In this document: positions 11,601-23,600 of the stretch, one piece after another
Position numbering within the stretch: position 1 is the first letter of the stretch
Layout: each line of letters begins with the position of its first letter
Assembly: GCF_001949145.1 (NCBI RefSeq)
Contig: NW_019091754.1
Location: forward strand, 61,481 to 87,523
Direction of reading: 5' to 3'
Length of the DNA: 26,043 bases
From: Acanthaster planci
Lineage: Eukaryota; Echinodermata; Asteroidea; Valvatida; Acanthasteridae
The notes under the pieces: model-generated
Told to the model about the DNA's origin: nothing
Seen by the model: the letters and a program-made list of their open reading frames with translations, nothing else
Databases searched by the model: none
Position numbers and translations under genes: made by a program

Positions 11601-14600
11601 AATATTTTCAAATTCGCTGTGCAAACCTGAATAAATATCCCCTGGGATTAAAGTAATATACATTTTAAAGAGAAGTTACAAACATCCTTCAATCTAAATG
11701 TCATCAAAATCAAAAACTGCCATTTGTTCAATTTCCTGCATGCTATACTAATTAACACACTGATATAATAAACAGTTTTTTCGTTATTGGAATTTAGCAA
11801 AGAATTAATGTAATAACCTGGTCGGGCCAATATTTTATTTTGGGTATACCTCCTCGTCTTCAGTATCAGGTGTGATTTCCTGGCCAATGAACAGCATGTT
11901 GGTGGCGTACTCACGGTGGCTGACAAACGGCATGCCGATTCCATCTAAGTCACTAGTCAGATCTGTGAGGTCAGTTTGGAGCTCGGCGAAGGCTGCAAAT
12001 ATTCACTGGTTCCTTTATTTTAAAACCGTTTTAGGTGTTTATTGACATCACTTGATATCAAACTAAGTCCGAATTTATATTTTTTATGTTGAGGTGAGTT
12101 ATTAAACAGATTGAGAAGATAATATCAAGCAAGTAGTCTTGGTTGAAATCTCTAAACAACTGAACCTCCTACTTAACATTGAGCTCTTCAAATAGCGATC
12201 AGAATTCTAACTGTTTGCGTTAAATAACTGGTAGATTCTTCCTGTTCGAATACGATGTGGGCTTTGAGCTCACCTTGTCTGACCTCATCAGCCAGATCTC
12301 TCTCCAAAGCTCTCATGTCTTGCAGGATCAGTCTAGCCTCTCGTTTGGCTCCATACACCTGAGCTACAAAACAGAACGCCACAAACAGGATGCACACCAG
12401 GATGGCCCCGCTGACTGATGGCACGATGATGGGAACGACAGATGGAAGGGGGTAGCGAATGTAGCCGATGCGAAACTCCAGGTTGCTGTGAATTACCTGA
12501 AAGGCAAAACGTGTATTAAATTTTGGAATTTGGTGTTTTACTTAGTTATAATACGTTATAAAATATGTCTAAACAAGTTATCATACCCAATAGAGCTGGT
12601 TGCTTTCATGGAAGACGAGATGACATGGACGAACTTAACATGCACGAACCACATCAAAGAGGTACGGACTAAGGTCTCATGTGAGTTTATCACATGCAAC
12701 ATCCGAAGAGTTTACCCATATTGATTAGTGTTTCGAAAATCGAAATGATGAACATATTGAGCTGTTGGTTTGGTCTTCGGCACCAAGATAATAACGATTT
12801 GTCACGTTCACATTTGCCTTGAACGGGAACATTTATGATATTAACGAATGTCTCCTTACTCACCCAGACCGCAGGCAAACCTTCCTGGGTGTCTCCTCCT
12901 TTGAAATCCCCTGCAGCTGGTTCATTCTCCGGTAAACTGCACTGTAAGGTGGTGTCACTGACCAGGTCGACAGCACAGAAATCCTTCCCAATCCTTACTT
13001 GAACTTCTGACGCTGTGATTGCACTGTCCAGCCGTTCACCCTGAAACAATAAAGTTTGGCGATGATTTTACACTCAGGTCTAACGCATGAATCTGGAAAA
13101 AAGACGATTTGTATATGACCATAAAATCTAGTAGCAAGAACTACTCAGTAATTAAACATTCATTCCAAGTACCAATAAAAGGAATTATTTAAAAATGCTG
13201 CCATTTTTATTGATGATAAACAAGTGCATTTGCATTATTCAATTGACAAATGCTATGAACAAGTTAACTACTTTATTCAGTTCATGATGGAAGCCTTGTG
13301 ATTTTTTGAAATAAACTGATCAAGTTATACATCTGAGAGCCATTTTTAAAGGAAACTTCCATTGGGGTCCAACACACCGTGATCACTACACCTGCTGGTT
13401 GGAAAATATGCACAGCAAGACAAAAGTCAAAGGACAAAATAAATAGACTCAAAACCAGCAATACACAAACCATGATTGTCAGTGTTGACCCGTCTTTCTC
13501 CATCTCTCCATTCTCAAACGGGACATACACTGGATCTTCAAAGTACTCCAGCTCTATCTCGTTGTCCTCAGACCATGTCAACAGTTCGCTGACCCCGTCC
13601 ATGATGAAGCCAAAGGTCAGGTTTTCGTTGGTATCCCTCATCATTCGGAGTGATGTTATGTTTGGAGACTTGCACTGCATCTCCGTGGTGGACTCACCTG
13701 TGCATTCCTGGGAAAATAATGTTAACAATTATTTCTTAACCATGTTTGAACCTCCAAACATACCTGGGAGTGCCTGGAGTGAAATAAAAGACAGCATTCA
13801 CTGCCATACATTTTGCGGTCGATTGGAAGAATGAATGAGAAGAAGAATTTGGTTAAAAAATCAAGCAATCATTACCTCTTTATACCTCAGACTACTGTCC
13901 CCAACGTAAATCTGACGATTTTGGCAGGTATCCAAGTATTGGCCATTTACGTTCAACGTCCGACCACCCCTAATATGCGTAAAAATAAACAAAAAAGGAA
14001 CAACCAGAGAAGTAACTTGTATACAAAGTAATGACGAAGCCTGCTTTACTTCAGAAAAACTCAAATCATTTATGGTTTCCCGTATTTTAGGCTACCACAT
14101 AAAACAATGATTATCAAAATTGCTTGAAAACTCATGTGAAACTACAGACTTACGAATAAATGCTCTTGAGTGGCTGAACCCGAGTGATGACAGGGTTTTC
14201 TGTGTAACTAAACTTCTCATCTGATGTTCTGTTCGCACCATCGAAGGAAACTCTCACGTTACTTGCCATTCCAGCCTGTCCAGCGGATGTTGTGCACTCC
14301 AACGTTTCTTTCGTTGGGCTACTGTTGGAAAACGTCCACAGGCATATTATTTATTGCATTCACGAGGACAATGGGGCGAATGAGCAGGAAAATATCACTA
14401 CTCTTAATACTGCAAACCTTTATTCTTGAACTTGTTTCAATATTCATTTTTTCAATAAAAGTACTCTAATAAGCTGATCGGGGAATACAAAATCCAATGA
14501 ATTATCTGTCACTGAAAAGCTGCTTCAAAATGTCCAAGACTGATAATTACGATGATATGACGCATGGCTTTTCTCCAATGAACGCCTCAATATTTCGTCC

Positions 14601-17600
14601 TGTGTTGAGGGATGTACCATTCACGCTGACTGCAGTCCCACCAGCTTCTGGGCCAAGGCGAGGTTCAAATAATGTAATCCTTGGATTCTGGTAATAAAAA
14701 TGGGTGACATCGTATTTCTTGGTCAAGATGATATAACACACCACACACATGACCCTAACGTAAACACTTACTTTTGAATTTCATGTGTACTGACTTTGAA
14801 AACCATGATTGAAATACCGACTTTAGTCAAAGAGATGGTCTGGAGGGAAACGTGCTTTTTTGGCTGCCTGCTATCCTGCAGGCCACGTTGTCCAGAGTGT
14901 TCTAAAATACCACTGCAAAAAGTAATTCTTACTTTGAACTCAAAGTTGACAGTTCCTGAGCTGCGCTGCTGTGAACCATCTGCCCCTGTGATTGTCAAAG
15001 TGACCAACTCACTTCCGTCACGTTCTGGTTTTGTCCTGCAGCTGACACTGAAAGATAGCGTGATGTGCCATTCATTCAGCGTTGTTGCAAGATATTTATT
15101 TTCGATCCCAGCGACCTAAAGCACGTCAATTTGTGTATAATGTGTTTAAGCTTGCAAGTTAATCTACGCAAAAATTCAGATTAATTCTTGCTGGAAACAA
15201 GCCTCTTGCTCTTATACCTTGCCCCAATGAGATAGTCAGAGCTTAATCCGTCTAGATCACAGGGTTGATTGCCAACCATCACAGCCACAACGTCACCAAA
15301 TCGTCGACCGATGTCAGTTCCCATTACGGCAAGAATTGTGTTGCCTTCGATCGGTCCGGTCAAAGGAAACAACTTCATTCAGGGTTATAAGCAAGGAAGT
15401 TGGCATTAGAGCAAATTCAAGACAAGCTTGAAATGTATGATGCATTTCTATCGGAAGAAATAACGATGTCTGCCTATAGTCCTGTGGTAATTCATAATCG
15501 TGATTTAGAAAGAATACCAACAATCATGTTCTGCATATGTCATTGATAATTGTAAACATAATCTTTATGAAAGACAATAGCAACAAGTGGCACATATTAA
15601 GCAGGGAGGCTTGAGCTTTCGCTGTGCTTTCTGAAACAGTATACACCTTAATGTTAAACTACAATCCATGAATTACCATTCATTCACTGTCTCCTATAGT
15701 GGTGCGACGGGGTGAGGGCTTGAGCATTAGAAGGTTTTTGGTTCAAGCATCCACCCGACAAATCCTGGGTGCACGTTTAACAGTTCAAAAGCAGAGGGCC
15801 ACAACTTGATTTTAAGAAATGTGCCATCATGTAAACCTACCTTGCTGAGAACTGGATCCGGGCAGTTCACTCCATTATACAAAGTCACAATATTTTCAGT
15901 GCAACTTTCATTCAGTTTGCAAACACCTGGCACGGTAGGCATGGCACCGCACCACAGACATCCAAGCTCTGGACGGGCTGTGACACATCGACTGCAGTCT
16001 GGTTTCTGGACTTCGCATTTGTACAGAGTCGCTATCACAAAGCAGATATTTAATAACTTCGAAACTATCGCATTTCAAAATTGGTGTTTATGCGGAATAA
16101 GACTTGATGGCTTTGAAAGTTGCTTGGTGATCAACTTGTACGACTAATTCTATTGTTTACCATTGAATCCATGTAAGTCATCTAGGATATGTGCTGCACC
16201 AGTCGTGTCAGTCCAAGTAACAGTCAGCCTCACTTTAAGCTCTGGCTCATTGTCTGATAAATACGTGTACTGGCGAGAAAAAAAAATGGTTTTATTTATT
16301 TTTTTTATTTATTTATTTTTATCTGTTTGTTATTATTGATCAGTCGATTTTCAACTATGCCAGACAATAAAGTTGTTCCTAAAAAGTTTCAGTTTTGAAA
16401 GACTACTTACAGCTTCCTGCGCACATGTGATAATCGTTCCGCTACGTTGAGCCACTGCGGTCTGGAATGATCCATCAACATCCAAGCTGCAAATATAGCT
16501 GGAAATCTACTCATAAACCAAACGAAAGAATCTTACAAATCGGAAAACAAAACAGCTGAAGGAGGAATCTCCTTTATACCTATCACACATAGACATTTGG
16601 ATAATAATGAACACCTGAAGAATTAAAATTGCTTTGCAGTGACAAGCACTAAGCAGATTCATGTAATATGAAGCAACTCATAACCTTTCCTCAGAAGGCA
16701 AGAATCCTTTTCTAGCAAGTTTCGTAATGCTTATACCTGAGTTGTATTTGGCAGATTTTCAGTCCTGACTGTAATACTCCTCTGGATTCCATTAGGCAGA
16801 AGAACTTCACCACTTTGAGCTTGCAGCTGTGGACATGATCCAGGTCCCTTTGGCACAGTTGAGACTGGAAGCTGTACGTTCCATAACAATTGAAATAAAT
16901 TATCAGTGATATGATAGTCTTTCACTGATTATATCTAAAATGAAAGGGGAAATTAACGAAACTAAAGTCAGGTCAATTTAAGCTACAAGTACATTAAAAA
17001 GACACAAACACTTCATTATAAGTATACACTTGAAGAACAGCATTGACAAATACAAAGCTTTGTATTGTCAAACGGTGCACTGTAATGTTTATTATAAAAA
17101 TCTATGAAAAAATAAACATCATCAAAACTAATAATTTTATGTGCAATAAATTTTTTGGTAATTTTCTTACCTTTTCTCCAGTGATGATGATTTCATTAGC
17201 TTTAGTACACGTGGAGCTTTCATGAGTACATCTGTTGTCAAACACACACCAGTCACAGGCCCAGCGACTACCAACACAGGATACACAGCTGTGTCCAAAA
17301 CAAACAATATCATGAAATATGTAACTACAATCAAAGCAAAACAAATATCATGGAATATAGAAAATAATTACCGAATCCAAATACTGAACGAGATGTATTT
17401 CGAAAGAAAAGAGGCTTAAATATTTAGTTTGCATGGAAGGACAAAGGAAGAAAAGTTTTGTAAAATCTGAAAGTTGCCACAATAACATTCCATCACTTAC
17501 GATGTATGAAATGTGCAGTTGTAGAAGTGAAAGCTGGTATCAATGAATCGCACCATTGTTTCCGTTGAATAGACATTCAGGTCAACGCTGACAGCGTCAT

Positions 17601-20600
17601 CTAAGGAGGAGTTACGAGCAAGATATTTAAACAAAATGATTTTCAAGTCAAGACCCATCACCTCTTAAGCTATAGGCCATAGTATATATTTCCAAGGTTA
17701 AGTTTCCGTTATTTAAAAATTCCCTGGGACATAGATTTATGTGCTTTTTTCTTGCTTACTTCCTCGCTGAATGGCAGGTATCCGATTGCTAGGTGGAGAT
17801 GTACACATAAGCATTTCACCAGTCTTTGTAGCAGGAGATTGGTATGACCCAAAGTAACATTTATAACTCTGGCCTATCTCTAGGTCAGGGAGCTGCTGTA
17901 CACTCAGGCTGATCTAAAGGAAACCAAAGCGTGCATTTACATTTAGTTCTCTTTCAAGAATGAATTTAAAATTAAATAACAATGACTGTTGGTTCCATTT
18001 ACTGCTATAAAAACTTGATGAAATGACGTCATGTTTATTTTTGGACCCGGCAAAAAAATCTGGGAATTCCCAATTATGAGCGTAAGCCAAAAATGTTTCA
18101 CATTAGACTTTACTTTGATTCAAAGCAGCATATCTCTAAGGCAAGCCTTATCGAAGTCAAAGTGTTTCATTGAAAATGCAAACTAAAATGTACACTGCAT
18201 TTTTCAAACACGGTTTATCTTCGTAAAAATCAATTCCAATCAACGCTAATTATTTTTCGTTGGGAAAATAGTTTCGGGGGATACTCACCTTTTGCTGTGT
18301 GAAATTGATCGGAAGGCTGTCATAAGGAGCTACAGTAGTAATATTAATGCACTGAGCAGCATTGTAGGCCAACCAGCGAGTAGACACATCTGGCAAGTCA
18401 CAGTCTGAATATCTTGAACACCTAGAAAGAAACAGTAGACCTTAATGCCTACCTACCAAACGAATCAACAATTAACACAGACAATACTGCGACTTACTTT
18501 CTTTCCAGAGTGCACCATCCACAGTATGGGTCTCCATCATTCCCTGCATCAGTCCCAATACATGCTTCACAGGTGGTGTACTGACTACAGTTCTCGGCAC
18601 GCATCTTGATCAACTGTGAGTTAAATGGTAGGCCTACATTTTTAAAGGCTTACAGAAAATGAAATCATTTAGTTCACGTAAAGTAGTTCAAAATAATAGT
18701 AAATATGTAACCATTTTAAAAACGCCGTAAATCTAATAATAACCCCATTAATCGTGACCCCAAAAGGTAAAAAAAGATCCTGCGTTTCACCCTAAAATAA
18801 ATCCCCTTTAGGTTTTGGCTGTTCGCGCCCCCAGGCTGATTGGATGACGTCATCGCCAGAACGCTGACATGTACATAGCGCACAGTACATGCAGTATCGC
18901 ACGCTTGCAATAGATCACCTTGTGTTAGACCATTGATTTATCACGGCCCACAGGCAAGAGAAGCAAAATTAACCGCAAACCTTTTGTTCAGTGAGTACAT
19001 GTATCTCTCTTGTTGTGTCGTTTAGCTTCATATCTGTCAACACTGGGCTAGTATCTACAGGCACTCTCTCATATATTCTGGCTGATGTATTATTTTCAAT
19101 GTGGACCTGCATTAGTGAGAATTTCAAATAGCAACATTGAATGTTTCAAGAATTATCCTTCACAAACCAAAATGTGCTTATATTTATTTCTTGATCATGA
19201 AAATAAACTGATAAAAGTTTCGATTTTGATAGGTCTTTGCCATACTTAAAGCTTTCTTGCAATTTTAGATCTTAAAAAAACTAACTTGGACATACCTGAT
19301 TGTGAAACAGATGACGTTTTTGTACTTTCTTTAAAGTGCCAATATGGTTATTCTGAGTAAACCGACCCTTTCTTTTGATCTCCACCACTCAAATAATTTT
19401 TTCAATATGATCCCAAATATTCAATATTGACCCATACCAAAGTGAGCGTTCAAGAAAAAAGTGAAGAAAACACAAGGCGTTGCGTCTTTCCAATTGTCCC
19501 TCATAATCAATTTACCTGTCTCAAACTACAAAAACACTACCTGTTATATAATTAACCCCTGCAGTCCTCAATCCTCCAACAGGTGAAGGATTGAGGACTG
19601 TTAGGGTTAAGTGTATTTCCAGGTTGATCAGACAGGTTTTATAATCTCAGATTCATAAAAAAGCAAAAGCACGGCGCATTTGCTCCGTAAAAGATTTTGC
19701 GAATTTCTGTTATCCAATGTTCAAAAATGATACATTTGGGCATTGTGGATTCTTATAATTTACGACTACCTACTTATCAGCGATTTTGATATTGCTCTGC
19801 GAAATGAACAAAGGGGAAACCATGAGAGTTATTTAAACTTGAAATGTAATTTTTTTTACTCGAATTTCCGTCAAGGGTCGTCAATATTCAAAGCGGACGG
19901 CGCGGAGCTAGGGTGCAAATTGACAAAACAATGTTCTAATTCACGATACGCAGTAAATGTATGCAACGTTTTATATAACATTTGAATAAACCACTATCAT
20001 TGTCACTGTCATGTGACAGTGATAAGCATATATTCTGTGTAGTCAGTGATGCGACGGTTAAATGTATGCAGTTAAATATACTGCTCAACCACATGTGCGG
20101 AGCGAGTGTCGCCGGCGGCATCTCATGTAGACGAACCCTAAATAGCAGCTTGGAAAGTGACTCGGGTCACACTTTTACAATACGAACGGAAGCGTATAAG
20201 GGCCAGTTGCATTTTTTTTCGAGTCACTATCTCGCCACGGCGAGTTATTATTTCGCCGCGGCGAGTTCAATCGTTGATGTGTATCTCGCCGCGGCGAGAC
20301 GAGATCTTGCAGCAGAGTCAAAGTGATATCCTGCCGCAGCGAATATTTCAATAGTTTCAAAAGTCCTACTCAGCGCGCCGTTTTCAAATGTTATTTTAGA
20401 GTGAAATGCAGTGATATGTAGTTTTATATTGCTAATTGGAGCAAAGGGGATGTTGCATTTCAACAAAGCTTGCTTTCCAACACAAAAGAAAAAAAAAGAA
20501 ATTATATTTTGAGGAGAGAATTTCCACATTCAGACGAGAGGTAGACTGTTCGTAATTCTTTCCTACATTTTTCAAGTGCCAAACAGAAGCAAGCGGACTT

Positions 20601-23600
20601 GAAAGTTACATTTGATCTTTCAACGGTCGAAATTTATTAATTTACATTACTTAAAATGGAGATCACCAACAATACTTTTACAAACGTAACACATGAAATA
20701 CATTACGGCTTTAGACGTTCAAATCATTTTAGGTTTCAGTACCCTAAGCCCCAAATATAAGTGCACAGGAGTCATGCACACCGCGTTGGAGGTGTCGACA
20801 AGAAAAATACATTATTTATTTGTCCTACCCAACACCCTGCACTGTATGGGTGGTTATTGCTGCTGGAGTCTTCTAATCATAGCAAATTATAATGTTATAG
20901 AGGTTTGGTCCGAAATGGCAACACAGATTGGCTACAAATATGCATGGGCGTCGCCAGAATTTTTTTCAGCTGGGGGAGGGGCAAATTGTCTAATTAAAAC
21001 AATGAAATTTACATGTAAATGTGGGAGGGGCCTCGATTTTCTTTTTTCCTCATGCAAATAATTATGTTTCATAATCATAACTATTTTTCATTTCTTTGTT
21101 TTCTTGTTTTTCGTTCTTTTGCGGGTCCCAATTCGCGGTGCTTATGTAAGTGGGATTATTCGCATAAGTATAAATGAAAAGCCACAGTCATGCCTTCAAC
21201 AGGCAGTCAACCAGGAAGTCAAAGTAGTCTACCCCACTTCCGAATATGGATTTATTATATTTTCTTTTGTGCTGGAAATCAAGCTTAAACAAGCTTTATT
21301 TAAAGCAATCTGAAACCCAATTTCACTGAATTCCACGCTGACTGTATAACTGAGTACGACAACACGCTAAATAAGATTTATGAAACTACTGAAGTAGGCC
21401 TACTTGAAGCGTTGGGATTTCAATTTCACGCAGCAGCAAGATTGTTTAACTCGCCGCAGCTAGATACACATTCAACGATTTTACTCGCCGTGGCGAGACT
21501 CGCCGCGGCCACTTTTTGCAAGTGGCCCTTGTACACTACCGTGAATACGCAAAGCTGAAAAAATAAAATTTAAATGCCGAATTGCACACCAGTTGTTTAG
21601 GTATAACGCAAACTAAACATGTCTTTCAAATCCGTGCAATGTAAAGAATATTTTCATTCAGTGACAGATTGAAAGTTTAATTTACTCGGCTACGCCCACT
21701 GAAAAGAGCATTCAGTCTGTCACATCATGAAATTATTCATACCACTGTAATCAGAAACATTTATTATGTATTTATTATTATCATATTGATCATGCAGGCA
21801 TTTATTAGCTTAGGTTGAAGGGGATAAATGTTGCAGTGAGCGTTGTTTCAAACAAATAGTATTAAATTGATATGATAAATTCAGTCTGTAATTTCGTACA
21901 AATAGTCTGCTCATTTCACATTCAAGAGGGTTCATCATGAATGCCGCTGAGCCTTTTTCTGCCTAGAATACTCTTACTTTAAGCAAGCTTCCTCTTGAGG
22001 TTCCAATGAATATAACAGTGTGGTTGAATTCAATGTTGGTGATAAGGGATGACATCAGGGTAGCTGAAAAAAAGTTCAGAAAAGTTAGAGACTGCCTTTT
22101 CTCTAAAGCCCAACGTCAAAGAATGTAAGTAGAAATTACCGGCACGAAAAGGTATCACACATATTTTCATAAAGGTGACAGTCTTTAAGGATAACTTTAA
22201 TGGATTAAATGGGAGTAACTGAAAAGGACAAAAATCACATGTTGGCCCTACTGAAAAGAAATATTGTGTGTTTGTGTTTATTGGTCAGAATTAAAATGCT
22301 GGAAATAATTTATTTTCCCTTTTTCTGGTTGGTTTGTTGATGGTTTGACGGTTAAGGGACGAAAAGCCGAATGTCTCTTGATGAGTGACCTCCGTGCGTT
22401 GAGTCGTTGGGAGTGATTACTAGTTTAGTATGTAAATTAGCCTATAACTAAAACTCACCTAGGATGCATTGCATTGGCGTTACGGAGATGTAACAGAAAA
22501 AGATAAAAAATCAAAGTAAAGTAGCAGTAAAAAATCTGGAAAAACCGGAAAAGTTATTTTAAAAAAGATTATGAGCAAAGGGGAAGAAAATCGAGAGGTT
22601 ATTGAAAAAAATTCTTCGTCGTGCTAATAACGAATACCCCTACATGACGACAAAAAGAGAATTGCTATATCTCACTATAAGTGTGGGAGCACCTATTGAT
22701 ATTTGTTATGTTGGGTGGAGATTCATAAGTAGGCGATGACGCTGAAAGAGCCGTATACATGTAGTGCAGTGGCACGGTCTTTTCAGGATTTTGCAGCCAT
22801 ACGTCACGCTGTTCATTAAGTTGATAAAGAGGGATTGTAGTAAGAACAATGCCGTACATTTGGCAGTATTTATTGCCATTCGACAAATTTGGACAAGACA
22901 AATTACCCTGAGTTATTGGCGCCACCCTAGACTTGAATCAAGTCGGACTTACGTAGCTCATCCCTGGCCCTAGTCAGTCATCCCTTCCGCCCGTACGCAG
23001 AACACGGTTGTTGCGCTCGGCCAGGCAACTCGCACAATCCACTGACGTATGTTTAAAAAAATCTGGACTTGCAACGCCTTTGTATGCAGTAGAAGCCAAC
23101 CAGCGGCCATTTTACTGAGCCAAATACAAAATGCGGGTTGGCTCACTTGCCATTGTACCAGCAGGGAGAACAAAGGCGGGCATGCCGTACAAACTTTGTA
23201 TTCGGCTAGGTAAAATGGCCGTTAGTGGAAACAATGATCTCTATAAGCTGATTAAGGGCGTGCAAGTCCAGATTATTTTATATACGTCCTTTGCATAACC
23301 CTTATAAGGCGCCCTCATTCATAGCCTTTATTGTACAATGTGTGTCATATGTCACCAGTCAGTCAGACCTGACGGATAGGCCAATCGGACCCCTCCCCGT
23401 CAGTGATATGTAGTTTGTTATAATTGCATATGAACGACGTGTCTTACATAATGTATACGGAATTTCCACCAACCAAAGTAGTCAGATTTGTGGACTCGTT
23501 CATTATAATGAAGGTGTAAACAACGTAAAAACAAGTCCATCAATGTGATTAGCTGCTACCACTTTTGGTAGATAAGCTTATTCGCTGTGCACAAACGGTT

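Noticed and set aside
13379-13834. Plus-strand frame of 151 codons
   Set aside because: It is the antisense shadow of plexin exon 19.
20693-21061. Plus-strand frame of 122 codons inside the inverted-end element
   Set aside because: No transposase motif (no DDE/DDD context or zinc fingers) and it runs into the G-rich repeat; treated as non-coding.
22665-22925. Minus-strand frame of 86 codons in intron 2
   Set aside because: No similarity to plexin or any recognised family, and no suitable splice sites in phase.
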